NCBI GenBank assembly: GCA_013400115.1
Contig: VXBP01000239.1
Coordinates: forward strand, 372,001 to 436,000
Direction: 5' to 3'
DNA: 64,000 nt
Origin: Rhinopomastus cyanomelas
Lineage: Eukaryota; Chordata; Aves; Bucerotiformes; Rhinopomastidae
Both the position numbers and the translations under genes were made by a program. This document shows, piece after piece, positions 14,101-29,100 of the stretch. The notes beneath the pieces are model-generated. The model was not told the origin of the DNA. It saw nothing but the letters and a program-made list of their open reading frames with translations, and did not search any database. Numbering within the stretch: position 1 is the first letter of the stretch; each line of letters opens with the position of its first letter.

Positions 14101-17100
14101 TTCAAAAGCAACAGCTTTTAGCTTCAAAACTTTAAATTATTTATTTACATTTTCTTTATCTCAGAGATTTACAGGTCAACCACAGTTCTGCAGGCTACCT
14201 TCAGAAAGCTGTTCTCACAGCAATCTTTGAGCTGAGTCAACACTGGACAGGCTACAAATAACAAGACAAGTTCATAGGGCTACAAAGGTAGACGGTGCCA
14301 GAGCAGCCAAGAACTTCAATATGTGTAACACCACTCCACCTCAGCTCCACCTGACCATGAGGAGGCAGGGCTTCCGGAGAAATGATTCATTACCTCCAGT
14401 ACTTGTCTTTGTTGTTATTAAAGAATCCTCCCTGAGCATGCAAAATAAAACTTAATGAAAGTTTTCACTTAGTAGTGCTTGAAGATCATAACCAATAATT
14501 AAGATATTAATCAGTCATCATTATGGTCAGACAACATGAAAGCCAGACACGACACCTTCTCCCATAAGACACGCTTTCACTTACCAAAAGAACACTGGTT
14601 CTCAAGTGAGATTCTGGTGATCTAAAGAGGAATCTTCCACAGGTTTCCAGCAGAGTACATGCCATTTCAATATGGTGATGAGAAAAGTCTGACAGAAGCA
14701 TCTGGTATGAATTTATATGAAAACACAGCATGTTAAACATCTTTTTCAGCCACAGAAAACAATAAGTTACATCCACCAGACATTATGTTACTGTGGTGTT
14801 CCTTATTAAAAGAATAAAAGGAAATTGATTACATCGATCAGATGTTAACATTAAAAAAGGCCATCTCATTGAAGGAGTAGTACAAGAACAGCCTAGACCA
14901 CAAATCCAGGCTCCAGAAACTATGATGCTTTCTAAACAGAGCATAAAAAGACTACAACATTAAAACAAACACTAAAATCTCTCCCACACCCCTTCCAATT
15001 TGGGCATATCTGCTTTAAAATTCCAGCTGCTAGAGTGGAAAACCTCCAAACGATCCTGCGCAAGGACACAATAACCTTGAAACACATCTAAGTTAATTGC
15101 ATTAAGTTAAGCAATAGCTACAACTAATAGAGCCTTTCATTTTACAATAGTTTATAGGTAAGAGATGAAAAATAATGAGTGGGTGTAATTTTTTAAGAAT
15201 TTTGCTTTTATACAAGATGAGCACCTCATCTCAGAATATGTGGTCTTAACCCATCTGAGTCTTTAACCAGCTTATACAAAAGGCACTTTCATTTTTTAAA
15301 ATCCATTTTTAACTTGGAACTTGACATCCAAGGTAAGTTTGAACGCTCATCAGCATGCAAACCCAGATGTTATGCCTAAAGATTAATGCTTTCCAAACAG
15401 TAGTTTTGTTGATGGACAAACAAAAGCATCTGCCTAAATGGCATGTAAGCCCCTCCTTCCAACACTAGAAAAGCTTTGTTGCTATCCCCCTCTAAACCTG
15501 TGATTTTCTCTGTAAAAACAAAGTGGAATTATCGTAATTGAAGTTCTGCAGTGTACAGCGGATGAGTAAGTAGCAATGTCTACCATCACTTTACAAGGAA
15601 AATTATTAACCATTTGGCTAAGCAAGGAGTTCAGTATATTCCTACCATTTGAAAAATTAAAACACTAAATCACAAACTAATGGGTAACATCAGCAATAGA
15701 CACATACAGCGGAGGAGGATATACTATCATCATATACAACACTAACCTTTAAACAGTGGAGAGTGTCATTTTTGGAGAACATCTTAAACTTGGTAAGCTC
15801 ACCAATAAATCTCACAGTTTTATTCTTTGTTTCAATGTTAATCTGGTCCTTTTTTCTTACCTAATAAAAAGGAAAAAGGCATTTGATTCTAGTCCCTCAA
15901 AAATACCTTCCTCATCAATTACTTGGACCTGAATGTGGACAGTAAGCTTGGGAATTCAACAGTATCTGATAGTTGTGCAGTTCCTTGTGCTCTACCTTTA
16001 CTCAACATCAAGTTTCACAAGTCTCTCTACAACTTCCATTTCTTCAGAAGCTTTTGAAGTTTTTTCCCCCCCATCCTTCTACCCTTGAAAAACCCTCAAG
16101 TCCTGTAACACACCTATAGTTATAGATGCACATCAACCTGACCACCTCCACTCCCACCGAGAACTAGTGGTTGAGGATTCTAGATTCTAGGTTTTCAGAA
16201 TCAAAATGCAGTCTCTGTATGAGCAGGATCACTCAGAGTCCCTGCAGAAACGTTAAACATTTTAAAACCTGCCTTGAAAAAGCTGTCAAAGTGCAGGTTT
16301 GGTTTGTTTTTATCTTTAAAAATTACTGTCATCCAGTGTAACTTTAACTTAGGCACGTTTGTATCTGCAAAATACAAAATAGCATTTCTCCCCAACAGAA
16401 ATATCATCTCCTGAGAACAGTTAACTTCAGACAGCTGAGACTTAGTCTGAGCAACTCATACACATTTTTAACTTTTGAAGGGAAAAAAATCCCTTAAGAT
16501 TTCAAATCTGTGCCATAAACCTCAGCAAACACAACTGTGCACCACCAAACTTGATGACAAAACTTAGAACAAAGTCAAAAATATATTGTGAGGAGGATTT
16601 TGGAGAAAATTGTAAAAAAAACCCCCTTGAACTAAGCACAACATTACAATAGCAACCACTACATTACAACCATAATCTTGTAGTGGGGAATGCTGTAGGT
16701 CAGGCCTCATTTAAAGTGCAAGTTATTAATTTACAGAAAACTCGTAACACATGCAGTTGCAGCAGTTTCTAGATTTTGCAACTTTCCTTGTAACTGTTGT
16801 ACAGTTCACTTTAATACAGAGACAGACATTTGTAAAAACAATACTTGAGTGTACAGATTTAGTAGTCTAGAACAAGTTTGCCCACATGACAGGAAAACAG
16901 TCACCAGATTTGAGAATTCATATCGACCAAATATAAAGTTTGACATTTTATTGCTCAAGGGATGACGTATCAGATTAGTTCACTTGAGTTCAAAACATAC
17001 GTGAAATCTGAAATCCCCTTTGAGCATGGAACAAAGATCCTCTGCTACATCAGACATACAGGGGTGCAATGTGGCGACCAGTCTTGCATAAAATGGTAAC

Positions 17101-20100
17101 AAATCCAACCTGCAAAGAGAAGATGATAATTTAGACAATTTACTGACAAAAATGTGTGAATGTCTTCAAGAGTAGATACCACTTTACTTGTGAAATGAAT
17201 GGGCATTTACTGAAGTACATGTATGCAGTGCTACAGGTTCAAGTTTCAGATGGCCATATAAATTAAAGACAGTGTTAAGAGAAAGTATATGACCATACCC
17301 TAAAGGAAGCCTCCACAATTTATTGCCTTTTGAAGCTACTGTCTTAGGTGAAATGCCAAGCACTGTCTTAACAACAGAATTCAACCTTTTAAGAAATTAG
17401 CAGATACAAACAAAATTCAGCTCCCTCTCAATATGCAAAATAAAATACTCTTACAGACAATTGCATTTACTTTTGCTATTTATTTATCCTTTTTAAGAAG
17501 CAGCAGACACATCCAGGAAGGCAAGAATATCTTTCTTTTTGAGGCAGCTGACCCTCGAAACGAATGTATTAATTACTACATAAAACAAATGCCTCAGCAG
17601 ATGTGATGAGGCAACCACTCTGCCCAAAACTCAGCTAGTCCTCCCACAAGTGTGAATATTTCAAAGTCTATGAGAGACCTTTCCTTATCCTCTTCCTTCT
17701 GTCCTTGATTATATGCCTTCCTACCTATTTCACAGTACCACATTTCCCTTAGGGAATTAGGTGGGGTGGGATTTGTGCTTTGCTTGGTTTGAACTTTGCT
17801 TCTTTCCATCAAAGACACTCTTAAAATGGAGCAAATGCCTTTAAATCAGGGTTTAAAATGCAGAGAAGCCAACTGCACTCTGAAGCCTCATAATATCATT
17901 TAACAAGCTGAAGAAAGCATTTTGGCTTCTTTGCAGAGCACGAGTGAATGCTGCAAACAGGTGAACAGCCTACTGTTTTAAGTGGAGAGAAGCATCTTAA
18001 GTTTGCACGCTTCAAGGGAGAAATTGCTTGTAAGGGGGAAACGAGTCTTGAGTTTATGCTTTACAAAGGATTGAAGTTTTCCCTGCTGCTAGGGAAAAGA
18101 AAAAGCTGCTGCTGAAAAAAATAAAAAAATCTAGAGGTCAACACACAGAACTTGCCGTGGCACAGGTATTATCTAAACAAAACCCCTAGAACAATAGATG
18201 CAAACCTGCTTTCCCTCTCCTTTCTACTGCTCTGTTGCTCGAGCACATTTCCAACACCTTTAGTATCTACTCATAGACAGTTGGGTAATTACAGATTTCT
18301 ACTGTGCATTAGAAGCACCAGGATACACTACCTGAAAGAAGTGTAGCTAAGCAGCCTCCTGATAACACTTAAAATTCCTGGTGAAACACTGCAGCTATCC
18401 CAGTTACCTATTTAACAAGTTTTATTCTCTCTTGTTAATCAATAACTGAAGTAGTATTTACATTTTTCAAGCTTGTTGGAACACAGAGTCAAGGATGACT
18501 AGCCACAGCAAATTACTGTGATGTTATTAAGCATTTAGCCATTAACTCTCCGAGAAGTTAAAGCCTCATTACTTTGCACACACCTAACTAAAACTAAACT
18601 AAGAAAGGACTTTGGCTGAATTTGATGAGGTGTATTTTAATGGAGGGGATTTCTGTGTGGCACCACTTTTAAGATAAAGAGCAGAAAGCGTTACTCGGAT
18701 CTGAACAAGTACCTGTGTGCCACGGGTTAATAATTTCATCTTTTTAAACTGAGCGTACCTGGGGGAAAACTAAAGTCTTAGAGCACATTGTTGTTATTCC
18801 CTCACAAAACACAAAAGGTTTCTTCATGGGGAAGAATACCAAGACTTGGGATTTCTAAATAGGTGAAATATAATATGGAAAAGCTTTGGGTCAGTTACTG
18901 CAGAACTGGCAATCAGAGATTGAATCTGTTCCCTCTGTCACAGGGAGGTAAAAATTGAGGTTGGAAAGTGGAAAGATGACAGTATCAGTGGCACCATCTA
19001 CTGGTACCTGCAGCAGGGCTACCCCAACCGTGTTTTGCTTTCTCCAGAAGTGTTTAATTTTTGTAAGAGGGCAGAAAATAACTACAACAAAACCACAAAC
19101 CCCACAGTATTGCTTTATCTTCCCGCTCCTCTGCATTACCAAGCAAGATATGAAGCATCAGGGATGAGTTACTCTCCAAAGACCATGTTAACACCCTGAA
19201 TATAAACTACAGCTAAAACATCACTGCTTCTGATCATTGGCATTTGGACAACTATCTTGGATTGAAATCTAGCCAGCTCTGAATCTCTGCATCACATGGA
19301 CTGCATTGCAGTGAAATAGTTAAAAGAGTAGAATCATCTTCTGGTAGAATTTCAACTCTTAATTAAAAAAAACCACCCCTAAAGCACTTTGTTCCACATT
19401 CTAATCACAGTCTCTGTAGTTGTATCCTAAATGTTATACCTTTAACTGGGATTTCACCAGAAAAACAGCTTAAAAAAAATGAGGCAACAGAGCAAGAAGC
19501 CCCACCTCACAAACAATCATAATCCCAAGAAATGCAGTGTGTTTATAGGGCCTGTATAGCTGTGAACTGCCACCCACACTGCTCACTGAGAAGAGAATGA
19601 TGTGGTGGAACTGGCATTTTATCAGACGTGTACTTTTTGCTTTTGTTTCCTAGCTGTGGCATAAACTTCTTATCTCAAGCACATCCCTCCACTTCAGCCT
19701 CAGATGAGACAGTCCACTGAAACACTGCAACTGAACAAAAAGGACCTTGCTACTGAGGATGTTCAGGATACAGAGCTGAAAGATGGCAGACACACAGAAG
19801 GTTTGGAACTTATGAGTCAAAATGCTCTCACAGCTAACTTCTAAATTAAGAACAGCTTAACAATTCCTATATGGTGGTGAACAACAAATCTCTTGCTTAT
19901 CAAACTGGTAACTTGAGGTGGGAAAGGAAAATAATCAGAAGCCAGAACAGCCCCTATTTACAGTTTAGCATTTGTCTAGAATTGTTTAGAGCTTAAGGCC
20001 TAAAGAGACATTTAAAATGTCTCACAGTGAAGTTCAAAACATTCACCCAAATTGCAGGAAGCAGCTAAACAGAAATAACTACATGTATCTGTACAGAGAG

Positions 20101-23100
20101 CTAATCCAGGTAACAAAGGATTGCACATAACGCATACTGCTGGCAGCTTTAGAGCTTTTAAGTCACTGTACTGACACTTCACTGCAAAACCATCAAGTTC
20201 TGAATTAAAAAGTTCATGTTTTAAATCAATCCTTCAGTGTGAATCTGAAAGCCACTTGTATATGAGCACTGAAAAATGTTTTTAAAAGGCTTCCTGTTCT
20301 GGTGGGTTGGAGGTTCAAATTGCAGCTGAGATCGTAAATGTGATCCATTCATAAGTATGCAGCAGAGCACTGTAAGGATGTTGTATTCCAACACTAATCT
20401 ACAGTTAGCTGAAGAAACCTCCTTTTTTTGTCAAATTGAGTTTTCTGTTTTGAAGAAGCCTATACTTGTCCCAGTCCATTCAACCCTAATGGAAGCAGGA
20501 AAGCACCCTGGCAACAGCGTAATGTCTCTGACTTGATACTGTCTGCACTATTCCTCAAACATGAAACCAGGTTTGTATCTTCTTGGTAAAGGCTGTTGTG
20601 CCTGCACTCTTCCTAAAACTGATCTCTCAAGAGAAGAAAGACAACTTATTCTGTTAGAATACCTTTTTATGGCTGGAGACTTAATAATCACTAGGCTTCG
20701 ACAGCATGATATGCTTGGAAACTAAAGGCTTTTGGAAACCATACAAAACATTTATCTACATTCTGTAAGGATGCTGCTCCTCTGAGCCCGTCACAAAAAA
20801 AGTTAAGTATCAAACCCGCCCAATAACAGCAGAAACACCACCTCAAGAACATAACCACGACAAACTTTCTTGTCCCACAGTATCCTGGAGAGATAACACA
20901 CTCAAGGAATTAGTAAAAGTTAGTATGCAGCAACTATAAAGGAAGGTCACAACAAACCATTATGGCTCAGTGTAGAGACACAACGGAAATACTGCATCAA
21001 CACAGGATGTTACCTAGTTTTCTAAATGAATTTGCAGTGTTTTATAGTAACCTGGAGTTCTTCTACAAGGATTAAAAATGTTGATTTGAAGACAGAAAGC
21101 AATAACCCTGCTGAATTAAACATTAGCACAGATTGCCCTTAAAATCATCTGTATCTATGGGTGATTCAGCTGGTGTTTTCATTGCAACAGCTCATGCTTC
21201 AGAAAAAAGCAGCTCAGTCAATATTATCTTTCTCCTGCTTAGCAGCCCATAGATGGGCAGACAAAAGAAGACTGAACTTAACATCTTACCATTGGAAGCT
21301 GGAGGACTCATTAGTCTAGTAGGTCTCAGGCTGCAGAACTTTATGCATTTGTATTATACATATATATAATTTAATTATATAATGTAGATGTCTTTAATTA
21401 TACATAGAACATGAATAGTTAATAAATATTAAGGACAATGAATATTTATAACAAAAGAACAAATGTGAGATTAGCTGAATCATTCACTTATTAGTCCCGC
21501 TGTTAGAGCACAGAACAGCAATGAAGACAGCAGCAAATTGAGCCAACCACACGATCCATACTAGTCTATTGAGTTCCAACACAAAAATAGTTGAAAACAG
21601 ATTAATTCAAGAGATTCGTGGGATAATGGAACTGCCACTGGGAAGGCAGCGAGTCAGTGGCAGTACAGAGACTATACAAATGTCTAGCTAGACTCCTAGT
21701 ACAGCCTGATCAAAGACACAACATTTTTTAAACCTAAATTCCCAAGGAATTTAACATGGGATCTACGAAACCCCACTACTGAATTTACAAGCCATCACAA
21801 CGTTCTTGTTCCAAGGTACCTCTCTTGCTGTGCACAATGTCAACAATTTCCTTCAGATCATTATTGTCTAGTACACTTTGAAGATGCACTTTCTGTAGTT
21901 CACTAAAGAGGCTCCAAGAGTCAATGACCAGTTTGGGCAATCTGGAATCTACAGCTGTGAGGGAACATAAGTGCGTGAGCAATCCAGTCCTTATGCTGGA
22001 GGACTTTGTTAACAGCAAAACGTAGCAGGGGATGGTTTCAGAGGTTGCATGAGGTGCAGGGCTCGAACTACCTGCTGTCTGCACGTGTATTGACAGCTAG
22101 CTTGTTCCACTAGGAACACGGGAGGCGTGCCATCTGTCCAATAGCATTGCCCGTGGGATGGGTTGTGTGAAGTCTACATAAGTTGGTGGCTTCGTTTAAT
22201 AAATGGACATTTTGGTCTTCAGCATTTTGTCTTTGGACATTCTTGGGCTTCTGCGAGATCATATTGGTCTGAGTGTGAAGGTCCTGTTAGAACTCCCACA
22301 TGAACGTCCTCTTGGCCAAACCTGAACCCTGAGTTATCTGAACTATTTTATACAGCACTAGGAAGAAATTCAGGGCAGTGGTACAAATATTACCATGTGT
22401 TCACACATCAACCAGCAAGCCACTTCCATTGCATAAACAAGGAAAATCTTCTACTATGGTAGAGATGAAGACAAAAGTTTAAGTCATCGTGCTGACTTAC
22501 ATTGCTGTAAACGTTCAAGGTCATGAATAAAGTTCTCACATTGCGTTCTGATGCACATTATGCTTGCCAGCAGGCCAATATAACCATTACTACTTCTACT
22601 TCTCAAATTTGGGCTGAAGAACACCTGGCTATGTCTAACACAAAAGATACTCAACTGCCTTCTCCATCACCAATCCCTTTTTCAGGTAGAATCAGTCTCT
22701 GTCAAAGTCTCCAAAGACTGAGGTGTCAGACCCATCATTTCAGCGAAAAGAATGCATCAAAGAATAAAAGATTGTGTTCACTTCTAATTGCATAGAGTCA
22801 GACAAATGCATACAGTCAGCAAACAAACCTTTGGTTTATACACAGCTAAGAGCAGGGTTATGAGCACAGCAGATGTGTATTACATACGAGATGCTGATAC
22901 AGGCTGGAATTAAGGTTGCAAACACAGTGCAAGAAGAAATTAAAAGCAAGGAAAACACTACACCAAGGTCTGCTTATTCAAAGCAGTAGTCTACACAAGT
23001 CTTGAGACAAAACAGACATTCAAACCACATTTTTCCCCTCACAATGTTAAAAGGGAATGGAATCAAAGCGGTGTGAACTCTAACAGGAAATCCAAGACGA

Positions 23101-26100
23101 CAATGAAACATTTGAAATTAAAAGCAGCATCAAAACAACCTCTCAGGACAAATATGGCAAGGTGGAACAAGAAAAATTACTCCTTCATAACTGCTTAAGT
23201 TGTACTTTAAGGTTCAAGTTTACCAGACAGCACAGAAGCAGAGTATGCTTCCGATGAATATAACACATTTTCATATTCGCAATCATTGTTCGTAAGCAAG
23301 GCTTGTACTGTAAGTGCAAGGACCTTACTTACACAAAAGAGAGACAAGAAGAAACAGCAAAATTGGCCTGGACAAATGTGCACAGAGAGAAGAGGTCAGG
23401 CTCAAACTCCTACACCTGCTTTCTCTAAACTGGCTGGCCTGGAACCAGCTCTGTTCCAGAAGATGCAACAGGGGTATTTTAACAGCTATGCGCCACATCA
23501 GAACGATCACAAGAAACAAACCTTCCTAAACTATTTACAGGTTCCTGTATTAAAAAGTGCAAGTTCCCCTGAATGAAATAGAACCACCTTTTTTGAAAGT
23601 AGGCTTTGCAGCTGTTTTCATACTTACAGTCACAAAAAGATCCATTTTAAACATTGAAATAACAAAAAAGGGAAAATTATTTAAAGACTTTATACTGCTA
23701 TGGTGAAATACTGTAGTGAATTGCTGGTCATTAATCCTAATTATTTCCTTGGTGCTCTAGCATTACAGAATGTGAATTCCCATCCCTAGACACATTTAAA
23801 AGTTGTGCAGATACGGAGCTTAAAGACACATTTTAGTGGTGGGCTTGGAGGGGTCAGTTAATGGTTGGACTATCCTAAAGGTCTTTTCCAACTTAAAGTA
23901 ACATATGATTCTACAATGAGGAGCAAACAATTGCAACTTGGAACATGTACTGGTTGTCAGTAACATGTAAATATTCTTAATCTGCTTGTAAGTTAAATAA
24001 CCAAATGGTTGACCACCTTGTTCCCTCTTCAGTTCTTACCTTTGTCTAGGAACTATGAAAAGTGCTCGTACTAGCTTACGTCTGTTGGCTTTTGTATTCA
24101 TATTCATGCAAAAATCCATCGCGGCCTATAAAGAGAAACAGCAATATAAACATTTCACCTTTAAAGCAGTGGGTTTTGTTTAAAGCAATACAGCACACTT
24201 TTCAAGAGCATCCTTCACAGAGCCATTCCTGTTCCATGCAGCTGCTTTAAAACCAAATGTAAAGAGAAATCCTCATTTGTTACTAGAACTGACAAACAAA
24301 ACGTGTTCAGTTACAGGAACACTGACTGTTTATCTGTCTCAATACAAGGAAGTGAGCAGCTTTATGCAGACGGAATAATTTGTCAGGGACTGACTGGAGA
24401 TAAACAGGTAGAAAAAACCCATGTCTACTTCTAAACCAAACTAAGGCAAAAGAAAACAGAAGAAAACAATATTCACATGTTATTTGGGTAATGGTTGACA
24501 AAGCAAGAAGAAAATTTGCCTTCAGGTTAGAAATGAATTAAAGCTAGAGCTTGATTCCAAAGCTTCAGATCTGTAACACTAATCTATTTGATCTAGCATT
24601 ATGGCTTTTAAGAGTGCAGAGAAAATGAAAACTATGACTATACCTTGTCTATGAGGTCTCTGTTGACACAGTTCGGAAGCTGCTGAAGAAAAGCATCTAC
24701 TATAAGTTTTAAATGAGATCCAGTACTGGCTTCCTCATCCTCTTGTTCTAGTAAGAGGCAAATAAACAAGCAGCATAAAATTTTAAAGCATGAACCATAA
24801 TTATTAGTGGTTGCATTCCCCCAATACAGTACATTTGCAATGTTTAATTATTAATTATGCACTGATAGATTGTCAAACACCAAATTCTTTTTCACTTTTT
24901 AATGCAAAAGAAAACATGCTATGCTGACAAAAATGAAAAAGCATCACCTTTAAAACCTGTCTTCCTACTCAGGAAGTTCCCTACCTCCTAATTTACACTG
25001 TCAGGAGCAAAACCAAATATATATTGCTAGAAAACCATGGCAATTTCTTTAGGTGACAAAAAGAAGACGACAAGAAGGCCTAAACATGAACGAAAATAAT
25101 AGGGGGGGCAGAAAACAAACCTCAAAACACCTTAATGAAATTGTAAGTATCTTTACATACATTTGCCATGCAGGAGGAAAAAAAAGTCTATTAAGGTCAT
25201 TCTTTCATCTAGTACATTCTTAACACCTTTTCACTTGAAGTCACAAAAGCAAGAGACCAAGTGAATTCCATCAGCTGTCCAAAAATCAGAGAGCAGACCC
25301 ATAAAAGAGACCAGGGTAAAGGGTTGATCAAGTAACAATTACAAGGCAAGTGACAACTTGCTTTTCAAACAAATGCTTCCACGCAATTCGCAAAGCTTGA
25401 GGCAGCAACAGCGACCTGCATCTACTGGCTGAGCCAGGAACACCACTCGAGTGGAAGACTGCAGGACAACCCTGCCACTGAAATGCACCTTTTCTGACAT
25501 CAACCACAAGGATCTTACTAGACCAGTCATGCTACAGCCACCCTCTACTTGTAGAGCTTGTGGAACACTTCAAAAATTTTCCAGATTTCACTAAGCCCTA
25601 GACAAGAGTTCAGCTTGTTCTACAGCACAGAACAAGCCAAAACAGCGAGTTACACCATAAACACTTAGAACAAACCCATTCTTGGTCAAAACCACACTGA
25701 AGAACATCGCTTCCTGAAACAGGAACATGATGAAGTCTGGTTTCCTTTCAGTTTCAGGATGTTCAACAGTAACAAGAACTCTCAAGGTATTTGAAAGAGA
25801 GACAGAGAGAATTCGAAGAGGAGAACGTGGTGGTGGAAACTGCATCCAAATAAACACGAAAATACCAGTGATAGCTCTCTAATAAAATGCCTCCTGAGTG
25901 AGGCAAATACCAATTAATTTCACAAGGTAGAAAGTAAAAGGTTTCCATTAAGGGCTAGTCATTTAATAATAATAAAAAAAAATCAACACCATACTGACAC
26001 ATTTTAGATTAACCTTTCAGATAGGAGTATGTTTAATGCCCAGTCAATAGACAGTTTAAAAACAGATACTAGTATTGATGGTTAATGTTTCATATTATGA

Positions 26101-29100
26101 CAAGACATGCACCACCTTCCTTTCCCAGTCCCACAATTACCGATTCCCTCTGTGCCACTCTACATGCTCAAAATGACATCACCTCCCAGTGAGCTGCAAC
26201 TATACAGCGTCTGCAACTTTTGACCTCATCTCCTGTTACTCCTTCCACACCTCTACAGGATCTCACTCCCAGGTTATTTGGTTTTGCCTCAAAATATTTG
26301 GAAACATCTTCATCCTCTTATAAAGTCAAGAACCTCTTTAAAAAAAAATCAGAAGTATATAACCACATTCCTTTAGCTGTCTACTGACAGTGTGTTTGGA
26401 GTCTACCTAGTGAACTACGGCCAATGCGGAACAAATGACGTTTCTTTTTGATTGCAAGAGGAAGTCAATATGTACCTTCCCTATAGACAGCTGGAGCCAA
26501 GCTCTTCACTGTTTGTTTGATAACTCTGACCAGAGGATTAACAACGAACTAAAGGTGAGCATCTTGCAATTAAAAGTTAGCATTGTAACCAGTTTAATGA
26601 GCTGAGAAGAGCACAGAAGTACAGAAATGGAAGGTAAAATTTATTCCTAAGAACTTCTGCCAACCTGTCTGGGTTCTGTCTGGGTCAAGAAAGGAAAAGC
26701 CTAAGGAAATGTTAATTATTCTGACAGTCATCCTTTCAGAAGTCTGAAAGTCTGATTCTCAAACTGTCTAATTTCTTTGAATTTGTGAGGTATTCCAGAC
26801 CAGCACAATGCCAAGATTAACTGCAGATCAAGTAATACTTGGTACATAAAAGAGTCATCCACTTTAAAGATTCACATGCCCTAACCCATCCTTATTGTCA
26901 GTTGAAAGATACTGGCATATGGAGTTCTTCAAACCCCACAGATGCATGCATGCATCAGCTTCACTAGATGAGCCCACCTGAACTTGAAGTTTTGACTGGC
27001 TTTTAAAGCTCAACGCAGTTCCAAGTCAGAAGATGATTAAATTGTAAATTCACTAGATTAGGTAGGATTTTCACTTTCAAGCTATAAGACTCTCCAGTCA
27101 GTGGACTACAGATGCGATATCAGCCCTCCCCATTCTACACACAGAACAAGTTTCCTGCTTCAGAAATGGAAGAAAACAATACACACTGATCCCTGGAAAT
27201 ACAAAGCAGCAAATTCAAGGTGTCTTAAACTGGGCTCTTCTGTGAATTTGGTTCGAGACACTTGATGCTGTTTTTTCCACTGATCAGTATCACTGAAAAA
27301 CTTGTAATTCGTAAGAAAAATTCTTCTGAAACATTTTGCTGCTTCCTCCCCTTGTAGAACTATCCCAGCTAGATTTTCACAGGTGCCATTTACACCCTTT
27401 TACGCAAAGAGGTTAGAATTCCTAAATCCTGCTATGTAAAGCCATCATGTCATAAGAAGTCTTTAACAACACCACAGAAAGACACAGCTGGGTCTTAGAT
27501 TTCACAGAAAGGTAAAACCAGAAAACATTGGCACCCCAAGCACATTTCTTGTGAAAAATTGTTTGTGCACTGAAGTCTACGTATATTTCTTGTCACTTTC
27601 CAGATAAGTGCCTTCCCAATGGATTATCTTTAAGAGCTATATGAAGGAATCAGTAACCTTCTGTACATAAACCTCCATGTAATACTTATTTGTATCTGAA
27701 CATCTTAGAACACATTTTCTAACCTCAATTCTATTAAGATTTCATAAGTAGTTCTCTGAAGCCACTCTGTTGAATGACTAAAGGCCATCAAGCTAAATAC
27801 AGACAATCAGCAGACAATAAAGAACTCCTCAAACCAATTATTTTTACCTTGCTCATCAAGAAGCTTTTTTGTAAGATCTTCTGCCTCATCTCCGCAGTCT
27901 AACTCCAGGGGATCATCATTAATATCCAGGTTCTCCAGCTCCAACTCCAAATCCTCAGCCCCAGGTGCTTCTTTATTATCTTTGGCATCTTTGGAATCTA
28001 TTTTAAATGTAGAAATACTCATGTATTACATACATGCAGACATGAACACTCCTACGGCTAAACCCGTATCTCTGAGTCTTGGTCTTGTTCATGGGAAATG
28101 AGGCAACGAACATCTACTTCGCTATGTTTGTTGGGCTGCTGTGGTGGTTTGATAAACTGTATGTAGTTTTACCTATACACCTTTACAGAAGATACTGGAG
28201 AAGCAGTGTGCTATGAAGGTCAAACAAAACTCTTATTTTCCTTCAAAACAATCTCTGAATCTTCCAGATGAAGAGTCAGAAAGGAACTGCTAATATTTTT
28301 CTTGGACAATATTAGTAGTCCAGCACAAATCTTTTTTCCAAGAAATCACTGCGAACATTTTATTATTCTCTCAGGACACCTTCAAGCTGTATTTGCAAAC
28401 TATGCTTCATTAAAAAATAATTTCCAAGGCAAATAACCTTACTAAATGCTCAAGTTTTTCCAAACAAAAACGTGACACCACTTTTAAACAGGGCACATGT
28501 CACAGACTCAAAGCAGACAATGTGTTTAGAATCGGACAAAATTAAGTCTGGAATGGACCTTGGTAAAGTCTCTAGTTCAATGTTCTGCTCAAACTGAATG
28601 AGGATAATACTCACACCAGATTTATCAGAGAATTTTTTCCAGTTACCTGGACAAAATTTTTTTTTAAAACAGAGATTCCACTCTCTGTGGGCAAGCTGCT
28701 CCAACACCTAATTATACTCATCAGACAACTTCAGAACTTCGACATCAGAAAGGCAGCCATGGTCTATGAAGCTGTAATTCCATTAATACTCAACACTGAC
28801 CTACTGCATGTGTGTTAGCGAACCACGCAGGCTGTGACCCTGCTGGCATTTCATCTCTAAGAAAAAGTTACTTCTCTGGTCCAAACATGCATCTTCTGTT
28901 ACTGTTTGACTGGAACTTTAATTTCATTACCAGCGCTGGTTGTGATTCTAGGTCTGTGTCTAGAGAGGAACTACCCAGGCCTTTTCATCTGCTGAAATTT
29001 TATACTGCAACAGTTAGCTACCAGTATCGTGAAAAAACCCAACAAACCAGAATGAACACTAACATTTTTCAAACAAGCCAAACTTTTAGGACTCTCACTG

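Larger units (their letters stand above)
9997..14584 (-). other. UPF2 intron 11
   Basis: 4.6 kb with a CR1 end, the TA/CA microsatellite and the 64-nt hairpin. About 12.3-14.2 kb is repeat-free and AT-rich with several TAATTA-type sites. No exon or RNA gene recognised. Confidence 0.65.
17110..24039 (-). other. UPF2 intron 8 (6.9 kb, longest UPF2 intron here)
   Basis: Holds the candidate LTR at 22.1-22.3 kb, one CR1 end and an AT-rich island. A 99-codon minus-strand ORF (22084-21785) starts two bases from the LTR edge; it resembles no family I know. Most of 17.1-22.0 kb is repeat-free. Confidence 0.65.
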
